Source: Bdellovibrionales bacterium
GTDB lineage: Bacteria > Bdellovibrionota > Bdellovibrionia > Bdellovibrionales > Bdellovibrionaceae
Assembly (NCBI GenBank): GCA_016713585.1
Contig: JADJOV010000001.1
Span: forward strand, 62,001-126,000
Reading direction: 5' to 3'
Length of the DNA stretch: 64,000 bases
In this document: positions 27,869-36,808 of the stretch, in pieces
Layout: every line of letters starts with the position of its first letter
Position numbering within the stretch: position 1 is the first letter of the stretch
The notes under the pieces: generated by a model
Told to the model about the DNA's origin: nothing
Databases searched by the model: none
The model's input: the letters and a program-made list of their open reading frames with translations, nothing else
Position numbers and translations under genes: made by a program

Positions 27869-28816
27869 TCACCTCTTTCCAAGTTGACTGATTAGTGTGT
27901 CAAATTCAGAAAATGCTTTAAAGATATGAAACTTTCGCTTGAGTACAAGCGTCTCGGTGACGGCGTTCCTACCCCCAAGAAAAAGGCTGACGTTTTTCTC
28001 CAGCTGACGATCGACAAAGTTCACATACTCTAGATAGTCACGCCCTGTTCCTGAGGCGCCCGAAAAGGTTGAAGATAGCAGAACATGGGTGGCATTGTAC
28101 CTAAGGCTTGTCTCGCACAGATCGCGCCGAGGAACGTGGGGGCCCAAATTAACAGACTTAATGCCTCTCAGTGATAGAAGAACTTCGGCGATTAGAAGAG
28201 CCAAGTCATGGAAGTCCCCTTCCGGAGCTGCCAGGATGAAGCGGTGAGAGTTGTGAGATTTTGCTTCTGCGGAAATAAGACGCGCGTAGAGCGACTTTTT
28301 CATTAGCGCGGTCATTATATGCTCTTGTGCGACAGAAAATTTTTCCATTTCGATCTGGTCATTAATCTCTGCGACCAGACCAAGCAAGAATTCCAGGACA
28401 AAAATACGATCCACAAAAGATTCTTGTGCTTTGGTCAGGGCCTTTTGAATTTTCTCCCACTCGAATCGACTAGCAAGAGAAATGATTTCGCCAATCTTCC
28501 TAGCTATCTCCACTTTGCTATCAATGTTGGCTTGGACCGCGTCCTCCTTAGGAATTGTTTTCTCTGCTAGGAGCTCTAGTTCCTTAAGGTCTAGATGAGC
28601 AACCATGCCAATTCGATGTCCTTGGTTCAAAAGTCTCATCAGCAGGCGAATCTTAACAATGTCATCCTTACTATAGAGCCTTCGCCCTGTCTCAGAACGA
28701 GACGGATTAAAAGCCTGATAACGAGTCTCCCAGCCACGCAAGGTGAACTCCGAGAGGCCAGTCAACTCAATGAGCTGCCTGATACTGTAAATATGCTTTC
28801 GATCATTTTTCGCCAT
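27869..28816 (-). CDS. litR: MerR-family transcriptional regulator with a degenerate cobalamin-binding domain (LitR/CarH-like)
   Basis: About 315 residues. The N-terminal MerR winged helix is clear (YSIRQLIELTGLSEFTLRGWETRYQAFNPSRSETGRRLYSKDD). A helical B12-binding bundle follows (SVAQEHIMTALMKKSLYARL, containing the EH of the Wx9EH motif), and then a Rossmann-like B12-binding domain (ILAAPEGDFHDLALLIAEVLLSLRGIKSVNLGPHVP). CarH uses adenosylcobalamin to sense light, with Trp and a His. Here the Trp position of Wx9EH is Ile, and only EH is retained. The start at 28816 is chosen over upstream codons because the MerR domain begins there and the divergent operator lies 40 bases further out. It leads the minus-strand arm and probably controls both arms. 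Confidence 0.85.
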   Translation of the reverse strand: MAKNDRKHIYSIRQLIELTGLSEFTLRGWETRYQAFNPSRSETGRRLYSKDDIVKIRLLMRLLNQGHRIGMVAHLDLKELELLAEKTIPKEDAVQANIDSKVEIARKIGEIISLASRFEWEKIQKALTKAQESFVDRIFVLEFLLGLVAEINDQIEMEKFSVAQEHIMTALMKKSLYARLISAEAKSHNSHRFILAAPEGDFHDLALLIAEVLLSLRGIKSVNLGPHVPRRDLCETSLRYNATHVLLSSTFSGASGTGRDYLEYVNFVDRQLEKNVSLFLGGRNAVTETLVLKRKFHIFKAFSEFDTLISQLGKR

Positions 28817-28856
28817 ATTTTTATACCCTACCACTAAAATCCCGTCCTGCAAACAG

Positions 28857-28882
28857 TTTTGTATAGAAAAAGCTATACAAAA
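28857..28882. promoter_or_regulatory. Perfect inverted repeat in the divergent promoter region (likely operator of the MerR-type regulator)
   Basis: TTTTGTATAG at 28857-28866 and its exact complement CTATACAAAA at 28873-28882, separated by 6 bases. The centre contains TGTATA-N8-TATACA. The symmetry and placement, between the regulator start (28816) and the divergent arm (28910), fit a dimeric or tetrameric MerR/LitR/CarH operator. TGTATA-type palindromes have been reported for LitR proteins (from memory). Hexamers for RNA polymerase are not obvious around it. Confidence 0.7.
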
Positions 28883-28909
28883 GAGAATTTGAGTGTTATC
28901 TTCAAATGT

Positions 28910-29338
28910 ATGGAAAATTACGACAAGAAAATTAGAAGCCTCTATCAGCAGTTCAAAGGAAACAACCTGTCTCTCCTGGACCACTTCTATGCGGCGAATG
29001 TGCGGTTTAGGGATCCGATTGAATCGCTGACTGGTCTGGAGGATCTAAAGAGGTATTACGCAAAAGCCTACGAACATGTGAAGACAATTGAGTTTGAATT
29101 TTCCAACATTTTCAATCAGGGCCTTGAGTATTCCGCCTCCTGGCGAATGGACCTTACTGTTGATGGATTGAATTCAGGAAAGCCCTATCAGGTGTATGGA
29201 ACCTCGGTGCTTCGATTTAATGGTCAGGGTCTGATAGAGGAACATCGGGACTATCTTGATCTGGGAGAAATGGTTTACGAAAGAATTCCCATTCAGGGAT
29301 ACGTTATCTCAAAAATTAAACAAAGACTCAGAATGTGA
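28910..29338 (+). CDS. SnoaL/NTF2-like protein
   Basis: About 142 residues. The alpha+beta cone pattern (LYQQFKGNNLSLLDHFYAANVRFRDPIESLTG ... ILRFNGQGLIEEHRDYLDLGEM) is that of SnoaL-like proteins, with the usual end HRDYLDLG. ATG 28910 is preferred over the more upstream codons, which lie in the operator. First gene of the plus-strand arm; the oxidoreductase starts 22 bases after it. Members of this family are standard passengers of the FAD oxidoreductase-DUF1365-CFA clusters. They may bind or isomerise a small hydrophobic molecule, but no reaction is known here. Confidence 0.8.
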   Translation: MENYDKKIRSLYQQFKGNNLSLLDHFYAANVRFRDPIESLTGLEDLKRYYAKAYEHVKTIEFEFSNIFNQGLEYSASWRMDLTVDGLNSGKPYQVYGTSVLRFNGQGLIEEHRDYLDLGEMVYERIPIQGYVISKIKQRLRM

Positions 29339-29360
29339 TTGAACGAAATGGAGTTAGTCT

Positions 29361-30626
29361 ATGAAGATTGCTGTCATAGGTTCTGGAATTTCGGGACTAG
29401 GAATTGCGTATCTTGGCCAGGCCAACGGGCACGAGGTTCATCTTTTTGAAAAAGCAAACTACTTTGGTGGACACTCAAATACGATACAAATCACTGAGGG
29501 GTCCAGATCGTTTTACGCTGATACAGGATTCTTGGTACACAACCCTAGAACCTATCCAAACTTGCTGGAACTCTTGAGTCGTTTGAATGTGAAAACTGTC
29601 GAGAGCCAAATGACCTTAAGTATTCAAGTGCTTGAACGTAACGTCGAATGGGGAGGCACAAATATTAGGACGCTTTTTGCGCAAAAGGCAAACCTCTTTC
29701 GGCCAGGCTTTTACAGAATGATATATGACCTGCTTAGATTCAATCGGCTGGCTCCCACATTTCTGGAGCAACTAACAAACGATCCCAAGAAAACCTTGGG
29801 GCAACTTCTGGTTGAGAAAAATTTTTCAACTGAGCTTAGAGATTGGTACCTGATTCCGATGGCTGCTGCAATTTGGTCGACACCGGCGAGCAAAATACTT
29901 GAATTTCCGGCCTTCACTTTTTTGCGTTTTTGTATGAATCATAATCTTTTGCAGACTGATGGACGACCCCTTTGGCGAACCATTGAGGGCGGGTCTCGCA
30001 ACTATGTGAATAAAATTGTAGATACGATTCAGTATAAGCATTTGAATTGCAACATCAGGTCCGTCAGTCGATCCGACGGAAAAGTCAAAGTCAAATTCAA
30101 TGATTCCGATCAAACGTTTGACAAAGTGGTTTTTGCCACACACGCAGATCAAACTCGTCAGTTGTTGGAGGGCATTCAACCTGACGAGGAGCAGATTCTC
30201 TCCCACTTCCATTTTCAGAAGAACAAGGCCGTAGTCCACTCAGATCAAAGTGTTTTGCCCCAACGTAAGGAACTATGGTCTGCCTGGAATTATGCTTCTT
30301 CAATGGATTCAAGTCAGGTCAGCGTAAGCTATTTGTTGAATCATCTTCAAAACCTTCCAACCAAGGTGCCCATCATTGTGACCTTGAATCCTCACAAAGG
30401 AATTGCAGATGAGAAGATAATCCGGACGATCGAGTATGATCACCCAGTTTTCGATGTCGAAACAATCAAAGCCCAAGGACGAATTTCAGAAATTCAAGGG
30501 AGGGGGGGAATCTATCATACAGGCGCCTGGCTTGGATATGGTTTTCACGAGGACGGTCTGAAGTCAGCGCTTCGCGTGGCTCGAGCTCTCGGTTTGAAAA
30601 TACCATGGAGTCCAATATATGAATAG
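29361..30626 (+). CDS. FAD-dependent amine-oxidase-like oxidoreductase
   Basis: 421 residues, complete. The dinucleotide motif IAVIGSGISGLGIAYLG, then FEKANYFGGHSNT, and a C-terminal flavin-binding segment GIYHTGAWLGYGFHEDGLKSA are those of predicted NAD/FAD oxidoreductases of the COG2907 type. No membrane anchor. ATG 29361 follows GGAG. It overlaps the DUF1365 gene by 8 bases. In clusters of this kind this flavoprotein is thought to act on methylated unsaturated acyl chains together with the CFA-like enzyme (inference from neighbourhood). Confidence 0.85.
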   Translation: MKIAVIGSGISGLGIAYLGQANGHEVHLFEKANYFGGHSNTIQITEGSRSFYADTGFLVHNPRTYPNLLELLSRLNVKTVESQMTLSIQVLERNVEWGGTNIRTLFAQKANLFRPGFYRMIYDLLRFNRLAPTFLEQLTNDPKKTLGQLLVEKNFSTELRDWYLIPMAAAIWSTPASKILEFPAFTFLRFCMNHNLLQTDGRPLWRTIEGGSRNYVNKIVDTIQYKHLNCNIRSVSRSDGKVKVKFNDSDQTFDKVVFATHADQTRQLLEGIQPDEEQILSHFHFQKNKAVVHSDQSVLPQRKELWSAWNYASSMDSSQVSVSYLLNHLQNLPTKVPIIVTLNPHKGIADEKIIRTIEYDHPVFDVETIKAQGRISEIQGRGGIYHTGAWLGYGFHEDGLKSALRVARALGLKIPWSPIYE

Positions 30627-31347
30627 CTGGTTATTCACGGGCAAGGTTTCCCATCGAAGAATGGCGAAGACCCATTACGAATTCACCCACAGTATCTTTT
30701 ACATTCGTTTTCCTCTCACACAAATTTCAAAGTTGGAAATCCCATTGTTTTCGTTGAACCGTTGGAGCCTTCTCAGTTTCTATGCAAAGGATGCTGGAAA
30801 TCGCGATGGAACTGATTTATGGGCCTGGGGCATTGAGCAGGCAAAGCTTGCTGGAATTTCGACTCCGATTTCGGAAATTGTCATACAGACTTTTCCAAGG
30901 GTTTTAGGATTTGTATTCAATCCTATCAGTCTGTGGTTTTTCTATTCTGATAAGGAGCAAGTCGCAGTTCTCGCCGAGGTTAATAACACCTTTGGTGAGA
31001 GCCACTCTTATTTTATACCAAGAGGGACGGCTTCGCTAAAGAAAACTCTTCACGTATCACCATTTTTCAAAATTCATGGAAATTATGATTTTTCATTCTC
31101 GGAGAGTGAAGATGGAACGCAAAACAGCACTGGAATTCGATACAATCATAGCGAGCAAACCCTTTTGTTTGCCAGAATTTGGGGTCGAGCGCTGCCTTGG
31201 ACGAGTTTCAATCTTCTAAAGACATGGCTTGGACATCCCTTGATGACGTTTTGGATTGTCTTTTTGATTCATTGGCACGCCATAAGGTTGTTTCTGAAGG
31301 GCGTGCCATTCTATGGCAAAGACGGAACAACGAAGGAGCTTTCATGA
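30619..31347 (+). CDS. DUF1365 domain protein
   Basis: 242 residues, complete. HRRMAKTHYEFTHSIFYIRFPL, IVIQTFPRVLGFVFNPISLWFFY and HVSPFFKIHGNYDFSF are the hallmark segments of DUF1365. A hydrophobic C-terminal segment (HPLMTFWIVFLIHWHAIRLF) suggests membrane association. The function of DUF1365 is not established; it is almost always adjacent to the FAD oxidoreductase and a CFA-like methyltransferase, as here. Its stop overlaps the start of the methyltransferase (ATGA). Confidence 0.85.
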   Translation: MNSWLFTGKVSHRRMAKTHYEFTHSIFYIRFPLTQISKLEIPLFSLNRWSLLSFYAKDAGNRDGTDLWAWGIEQAKLAGISTPISEIVIQTFPRVLGFVFNPISLWFFYSDKEQVAVLAEVNNTFGESHSYFIPRGTASLKKTLHVSPFFKIHGNYDFSFSESEDGTQNSTGIRYNHSEQTLLFARIWGRALPWTSFNLLKTWLGHPLMTFWIVFLIHWHAIRLFLKGVPFYGKDGTTKELS

Positions 31348-32585
31348 AAAATTCCGAGTATCAAACTGGGGTCAGGACCCAAAAATTGCAACCTCTTCAG
31401 GTAAAAGCTAGTGATGGACTGAAGATCATACTGTCATCTTTGCAGACAATCGAATTCGGAAGGATTGATCTATATTTTCCGAATGGAAAGGTCATGACAT
31501 ACTCGGGTCCAAAGGCAGGGCCTCATGCAAAAATGGTCATCAAAGATCTTGAAATTTTTGATATGATAATCTCAAAGAGTGATATAGGTCTTGGTGAGGG
31601 GTATATCAAGAGCCTCTGGGACACTGAGAGTGTTTCGGACTTAATTGAATTCGCAGTTCTGAATCGAAGCGCACTCAGGGCTGCCATGATAGGGCAGTGG
31701 CACCGTATTTTAAGTTATAAGGTCAAGCATCTGATCAACAGAAATAGCAAGAGAGGTTCTCAAAAAAATATAAGCGCTCACTATGATTTGGGAAATTCCT
31801 TTTATAAACTCTGGTTGGATGAAAGTATGACGTACTCCTCGGCCTATTGGGGATCGGAGAGCGAACTTAGTTTACTTTCAGCCCAAAACAATAAATACAA
31901 AATGTTGTTAGACAATTTGAAGGCAAAACGAGGCGCCCACATTTTGGAAATAGGCTGTGGGTGGGGAGGCTTTGCCGAGTATGCCGCAACAAATGGCATG
32001 CGCGTTACGGCCATTACTATTTCTGAAGAGCAACGACTTTTTGCGGTCGAACGAATGAGGCGTTTGGGGTTAGAAGATCAAGTTGAAGTGTTGTTTTTGG
32101 ACTACCGTGAACTTAAGGGACAATTTGACCATGTGGTCTCTATTGAAATGCTCGAAGCTGTTGGAATTGAATACTGGCAGGAATATTTCAGAAAAATTAA
32201 TGAAGTTTTAAAACCGGGCGGAACTGTGTCGATTCAAAGCATCACTATTCATGATTCCCAGTTTGAACAGTATCGAAAGGGGACGGATTTTATTCAGCAG
32301 TATATTTTTCCAGGGGGACTTCTGCCATGCGAAAGAGAAATCACAAAAACTGTAAAACAAATCACTGGGTGCAACCCAGAATTCATTCGATTCGGTTTGG
32401 ATTATGCAAGAACCCTGAGCTTGTGGGCCGAGATGTTTCAGAAGGAAAAGCTCCAGGTGACGGCCTTAGGGTATTCTGAGGAGTTCCAAAAGATGTGGGA
32501 TTTTTATCTTGGCTATTGCGAAGGAGCGTTCCGTGCCGGGCAGATAGATGTTGTTGTGATCAGCTTCAGGTCCGCGAGCAGATAG
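31344..32585 (+). CDS. Cyclopropane-fatty-acyl-phospholipid synthase-like methyltransferase (CFA/UfaM type)
   Basis: About 413 residues. The CFA core is complete: NISAHYDLGNSFYKLWLD, MTYSSAYWG, the SAM motif HILEIGCGWGGFAEYAA, IEMLEAVGIEYW, and FIQQYIFPGGLLPCERE. CFA enzymes methylate an acyl double bond in membrane phospholipid. The start is ATG 31344 with GGAG upstream; the longer open frame (from 31179) is only overlap with DUF1365. It is the last gene of the plus-strand arm. In R. sphaeroides a related enzyme (UfaM) starts furan-fatty-acid synthesis. Plain cyclopropane formation is the alternative. Confidence 0.85.
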   Translation: MKNSEYQTGVRTQKLQPLQVKASDGLKIILSSLQTIEFGRIDLYFPNGKVMTYSGPKAGPHAKMVIKDLEIFDMIISKSDIGLGEGYIKSLWDTESVSDLIEFAVLNRSALRAAMIGQWHRILSYKVKHLINRNSKRGSQKNISAHYDLGNSFYKLWLDESMTYSSAYWGSESELSLLSAQNNKYKMLLDNLKAKRGAHILEIGCGWGGFAEYAATNGMRVTAITISEEQRLFAVERMRRLGLEDQVEVLFLDYRELKGQFDHVVSIEMLEAVGIEYWQEYFRKINEVLKPGGTVSIQSITIHDSQFEQYRKGTDFIQQYIFPGGLLPCEREITKTVKQITGCNPEFIRFGLDYARTLSLWAEMFQKEKLQVTALGYSEEFQKMWDFYLGYCEGAFRAGQIDVVVISFRSASR

Positions 32586-32591
32586 CGTGCG

Positions 32592-32625
32592 GACCACTTG
32601 GGTTAGAAAGGAAGGTGGTCTTTCC
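32592..32625 (+). terminator. Candidate terminator after the CFA-like gene
   Basis: GACCACTT and AAGGTGGTC form an imperfect stem (arms near 32592 and 32612) with a 12-base loop, followed by TTTCC. The T tract is short. It sits between the convergent CFA-like and lipocalin genes. Confidence 0.35.
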
Positions 32626-32659
32626 TATTCCTCCCTCGCCAAATCACAAACGGGCTGCT

Positions 32660-33223
32660 TCACTTGCAGGCCGCCAGCTTGGGGGTTGAGATTAGTTTGC
32701 AAGTATCATATCCTTGAGAAACTAATATCTGATTAACCTCGGAAATCTGAGTCGAGGACATCTCTGGAGTGCGACTTAGAATCCAAGCATAATCCCGTCC
32801 AGGCGATCCGACGACTGCATAGGAATAGTTTTCACCAATCCCTAAAATCCAATAGTCGCCACCTAATGCGAATTGCCATCCAAAGAAATTCACAAACGTG
32901 ACTCTTAGTTTCGATTTTGAATTCAAATCTACTACTTTGGCGCGACCTTCGGCGACACTGCGCTCCCCAGTTTTAGTATCGCAACTGTTAACCACTGAGA
33001 TTAGATTGTTGTTAGCAAAACCGTATTCGGCAGTTGTATTGCCAACGCACTGCTTTTGAAAGGATTGCGGTATTGCGGCGAATTCATACCATCGTCCGAT
33101 ATATTTATCGAGATCAACAGAGGCATGAGTCTCAACTCCTGCTGAGGTAACCGATAGCGGCGATGATTGAGCAGATGCTTGGTAGGCAAAAATGAAACTG
33201 ATAGCTAGGAAAAAATATTTCAT
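32660..33223 (-). CDS. blc: Bacterial lipocalin (Blc-like), exported
   Basis: About 187 residues from ATG 33223 (GGAG upstream). A signal peptide (YFFLAISFIFAYQASA) is followed by the lipocalin signature GRWYEFAAIPQSFQKQC (GxW), FGWQFALGGDYWILGIG and YAWILSRTP. The signal sequence has no lipobox, unlike E. coli Blc, so the mature protein is probably soluble in the periplasm. It binds lysophospholipids or fatty acids and probably carries the product of the neighbouring lipid-modifying cluster. It has its own upstream region, but no copy of the TGTATA-N8-TATACA site is visible there. Confidence 0.85.
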   Translation of the reverse strand: MKYFFLAISFIFAYQASAQSSPLSVTSAGVETHASVDLDKYIGRWYEFAAIPQSFQKQCVGNTTAEYGFANNNLISVVNSCDTKTGERSVAEGRAKVVDLNSKSKLRVTFVNFFGWQFALGGDYWILGIGENYSYAVVGSPGRDYAWILSRTPEMSSTQISEVNQILVSQGYDTCKLISTPKLAACK

Positions 33224-33332
33224 AAGATCTCCATTCCGATTGATTGTTGTTGAGTTTTTCAACTGAACATACATTACGGGAAATCTTCAAATTGTAAAAA
33301 TAGAAAAACAAACTGTTTAGTAGCTGTTTTTA

Positions 33333-34217
33333 CTATACAGTGAAGGTGTTCAACAATTTTGTGGCTATGGGGTTGGCAATCTTTCTTTGGGCCATAATTA
33401 AAAACAGTTCTTCATGGACTCCTTGAAGCTGTCCAAGTTCTGTGAGCTCCCCGGATAATACCTGGCGAGTGACAGTATGAGTTGCAGTGGGAACAATCCC
33501 TAAGCCATCAATTGCCATTAGTTTTTTGGTCGCAATGTCCTGCCCTTCGGCAATGATATTCAGGTCAAGGTCATGGACCTTCGCCCAATGATCAATATCG
33601 TAACGAAGTTTGCTATCATAGGTCGGCAAGATCATCGGTTGTCCGGAAATTGATTTTGGAAAACCCTTTCGCAACCCCTTAAACTTCGGATGGCCAAAAA
33701 ACGCTACATTCTTCTTAGTAATCTCCTTTGGAGACAAACCTTTGGAATCAATTCCTGTTGGCAAAAAATTGCTTATCATCAGATCCATTCTGTGTGTTGA
33801 TAGTTCTCGTAGAAGCTGATCAGAACTTCCCTCTGACAGAGTAATCTGGCAAGGAGACATCTTGTAGGCCTGTTTCACGAGTTGAAGCACAATTTGTTTT
33901 GGGACGCTGTCGAGGGAGCCAATATGTAAAGCAGGACGGAGTGGCTTCATTCTGTCATGAAGGACTTCATACATTTCAGAGCCCATTTTAAAGATATTCT
34001 TCGAATAATCAAGAGCGACCTTTCCCTGCTCGGTCAAAATCAGCTTCTTATGTTGACGCTCAAATAATTGGACTCCAAGGGTGTCCTCAAATTGCTTAAG
34101 CTGGGCGCTGAGTGTTGGCTGACCGAGGCGAAGTTTCTCTGCGGCCTTTGAGACCGTGCCCTCTTCGGCGATTGTTTTGAAGTAGAAAAGATGATGATAG
34201 TTGATCCATGGACTCAC
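33333..34217 (-). CDS. nhaR: LysR-family regulator, NhaR-like
   Basis: 294 residues, complete. It begins INYHHLFYFKTIAEEGTVSKAAEKLRLGQPTLSAQLKQFEDTLG, a LysR domain whose NYHHLFYF opening is particularly like NhaR. The effector domain (LHIGSLDSVPKQIVLQLVKQ, MDLMISNFLPTG, GLGIVPTATHTVTRQVLSGEL) also follows NhaR. In E. coli NhaR activates nhaA in response to sodium. Here it is divergent from a TerC-family gene across a 120-bp region and may control it. Confidence 0.8.
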   Translation of the reverse strand: MSPWINYHHLFYFKTIAEEGTVSKAAEKLRLGQPTLSAQLKQFEDTLGVQLFERQHKKLILTEQGKVALDYSKNIFKMGSEMYEVLHDRMKPLRPALHIGSLDSVPKQIVLQLVKQAYKMSPCQITLSEGSSDQLLRELSTHRMDLMISNFLPTGIDSKGLSPKEITKKNVAFFGHPKFKGLRKGFPKSISGQPMILPTYDSKLRYDIDHWAKVHDLDLNIIAEGQDIATKKLMAIDGLGIVPTATHTVTRQVLSGELTELGQLQGVHEELFLIMAQRKIANPIATKLLNTFTV

Positions 34218-34280
34218 AGCGTGTCTCCCTTTTTTGATATTGCATCACATTAAAAAATGCAAAACAACATATTTATCGAT

Positions 34281-34309
34281 TTGAATGATACTATGAAATA
34301 CTTGATAAT
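34281..34309 (+). promoter_or_regulatory. Candidate sigma-70-type promoter of the TerC gene
   Basis: TTGAAT at 34281-34286, a 17-base spacer and GATAAT at 34304-34309, leaving a leader of about 20 bases before the ATG (34338), which has GAGGAG upstream. Such a short leader leaves no room for the pH-responsive leader described for E. coli alx. Confidence 0.5.
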
Positions 34310-34337
34310 ATCCTAATCAAAAGAGGAGATTTTATAC

Positions 34338-35395
34338 ATGATACTATTCCCGTTTGCAGATTACTGGTGGTTTTATGCCGGATTTACCTTGTTCGTGCTT
34401 GTTTTACTCGCTCTAGACCTTGGAGTGTTTCATAGGAAAGCACATGAAGTGTCCTTCAAAGAGTCTTCGATATGGACTGCTGTTTGGATCAGTCTGGCCC
34501 TGGTTTTCAACTATTTATTTTACCTATATGCGCAGTGGCGATTTACGAGCGACGAGAAATATTTATCTATTCCTGGATTCGACCCAGGAGCTCAAGCCAA
34601 GACTACAGCTCTCGAATTCTTGACGGGATTTGTTATCGAAAAATCCTTAGCCATTGATAATATCTTTATTTTTGCGGTCGTGTTTGGCTATTTTGCAATA
34701 CCGAAGATGTATCAACATAGAATCCTTTTTTGGGGAATTCTCGGCGCTCTTTTGTTTAGGGCCATCTTTATTGGCATGGGATCTGTACTAATGCAATACG
34801 AGTGGGTGGTCATATTCTTTGGAGTGCTGCTCATTGCTACGGGCATCAAGATGTTCTTTGCCGGAACCGAACAGAAGAACCTGGATCAAAGCATAATAGT
34901 ACGTGTCCTGAGAAAGGTCCTTCGAATACACCCAAGAATTGAGGGCAAAAGTTTTTTCACAAAATCAACGGTTTGATTTACGTGACGCCATTGTTTTTGG
35001 CGCTGATTTTTCTAGAGCTAACAGATATCATTTTTGCGGTTGATTCAGTGCCGGCCATTTTTGCCATTACTAAGGAACCATTGATTGTATTTACCTCGAA
35101 TATTTTTGCAATGCTTGGTCTTAGATCAATGTACTTTATGTTGGCGGGAGTGATGGACAAATTTATCTACATTAAATATGGACTGGCATTGGTCTTAGTT
35201 TTTGTGGGAAGCAAAATGGTCTATTTGAATGAACTCTTTGGTGGAAAGTTTCCAATAGGCTGGTCGCTTGGTATCATTGCATTTTTGATTGGATCTTCGA
35301 TTCTTGTCTCGTTCCTAGTAGATAGGAGGCGAAAAATATTACAGCACTCAGTTCTTCAAAAAGTTTTTGATTCGAAATTCCAGGGTGGGACTTAA
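34338..35395 (+). pseudogene. alx: TerC family membrane protein (Alx-like), -1 frameshift
   Basis: About 352 residues when joined. At least seven membrane helices, with the conserved acidic residues of the family: ALDLGVFHRKAHEV, EKSLAIDNIFIFAVVFGYFAIP, and LIFLELTDIIFAVDSVPAIFAIT. The break is at the A4 run 34961-34964. One added A gives KSFFTKINGLIYVTPLFLALI, exactly the family consensus. TerC/Alx proteins export manganese and protect against metal or pH stress. The 3' end overlaps the convergent thioredoxin-like gene by 48 bp. Divergent from the NhaR-like regulator. Confidence 0.85.
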
Positions 35396-35860
35396 TCCAG
35401 TGGTCATCCAACGAATTGTTTTCGCCTGATCAATGAAGACAATGGTTGGAGTTCCTGCCACCTTATAAAGATTCGCAAGGGTCGCATCGGATGTTGCTGC
35501 GACCTGGAATCTGTAATTCCTTTCCTTGACGACTTTCTTGACCAAAGCAGGATCCTCTTGAAGAGAGATGGCGATCACGGCTTCAGGAGCGATCTCCTGT
35601 TTTAGAACCAATTCATTAATTCTATTGAGTTCAATCTCGCAGGGCGGACACCAGGTCGCCCAAAATACGAGGACGAGACCTGAAGCGACGGTGTCAGAGT
35701 CAAAAATATTCCCATCTAGTTTGGGAAGCTGAATTCTGGGTGCCGGAGACCCTTCCTTTTGAAAATGGTCGTAGAGGACAGGAATTTTTTTAACAACAAA
35801 AAAACCAATCAGACAAAAGAACAGCAAATTAATGATCTGCTTAAGTACACCAGATTTCAA
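35348..35860 (-). CDS. TlpA/ResA-like membrane-anchored thioredoxin
   Basis: 170 residues. A single N-terminal helix (IINLLFFCLIGFFVVKKIPVL) anchors a thioredoxin fold of the AhpC/TSA type with active site FWATWCPPCEIEL and the cis-Pro segment VAGTPTIVFID. Cys-Pro-Pro-Cys is usual for TlpA. It would reduce periplasmic disulfides, e.g. in cytochrome c or copper-site assembly. Convergent with the TerC gene; no neighbouring cytochrome genes are visible. Confidence 0.8.
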   Translation of the reverse strand: MKSGVLKQIINLLFFCLIGFFVVKKIPVLYDHFQKEGSPAPRIQLPKLDGNIFDSDTVASGLVLVFWATWCPPCEIELNRINELVLKQEIAPEAVIAISLQEDPALVKKVVKERNYRFQVAATSDATLANLYKVAGTPTIVFIDQAKTIRWMTTGLSPTLEFRIKNFLKN

Positions 35861-36089
35861 GACTCCTCCATGGAGAAAAGTTCTATGCGAAGCCTACCAC
35901 TGGAAGTTAGGCAGAGTCGACGGTCAATTCCCATGGGTGAAAAGAAAAAAGGGGTTCTTGGCTAGGCCCAAAAATTTCATGTTGTCTGAAGTTGGGGACC
36001 ATATTTATTGAAAAAATTGGGAATTTTCCTGATAATGTTGATCAGGCCAGTCAAGTGCGCAGTGTCTGTATGAAAGCGAGGGATTTACT

Positions 36090-36789
36090 ATGATATTTCA
36101 CAGGGTCAGTGATTCAAGAGGAATTGTCGATATTGGGTGGCTCAAGAGTTTCCATACCTTTTCTTTTGCAGACTACTATGACCCTCAATTTATGGGTTTT
36201 AGCGTGCTTCGGGTTATTAATGAGGACTATATAGCTGCGGCCAAGGGTTTTCCTACTCATGGTCATAAAGATATGGAAATCATCACATACATGGTTGAAG
36301 GTGTTTTGGAACATAAAGATACATTGGGAAATGCACAACTGTTGCGTGCCGGTGAGGTTCAGAGAATGTCCGCGGGCACCGGGGTTCGACACTCCGAGGT
36401 CAATTTCGAAAAGAGTTCTCAAGCTCATCTTCTCCAAATCTGGATCGTGCCTCAAGTTTATGACCTCGCACCATCCTATCAACAAAAATCTTTTGCTGCT
36501 AATTTGGAATCGAAGCAGCTGACTTTATTGGTTTCATCGAAACCAGACGGTGAGGCATTAACGATTCACCAGGATGTTCAATTGTATGGATTCAAGTCGT
36601 CGGAGCAGACAGAATTCTCGAAAAATTTGTCCATCACCAGGAAATACTATTTGCAGGTGGTAAAAGGACCCCCATATCAATAACCTAAGACTATCTGCAG
36701 GTGATGGTCTAGCGTTTCAGCAAGAGAGTCATCTCCATGTTTTGGCAACACAAGGTTGTGAATTCCTTTTCTTTGACTTGCCAAGCTAG
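36090..36789 (+). pseudogene. Pirin-like protein, frameshift near the C-terminus
   Basis: About 232 residues when joined, the normal bacterial pirin length. Cupin metal ligands FPTHGHKDMEIITYMVEGVLEHKD and the pirin segment LRAGEVQRMSAGTGVRHSEVN are intact. The frame breaks in the C5 run at 36669-36673 (either +1 C or -2 C). The other frame supplies the second cupin end (LSAGDGLAFQQESHL ... CEFLFFDLPS) to TAG at 36789. Without correction the protein stops at 36683, about 35 residues early. Pirins of this type may have quercetinase or redox-sensing roles; the substrate is not known. Confidence 0.8.
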
Positions 36790-36808
36790 AATGAAAACGC
36801 AAACAAAG

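Noticed and set aside
31179..31343. Upstream extension of the CFA-like gene
   Set aside because: It is only the overlap with the DUF1365 gene in another frame. The ATG at 31344 with GGAG is the natural start.
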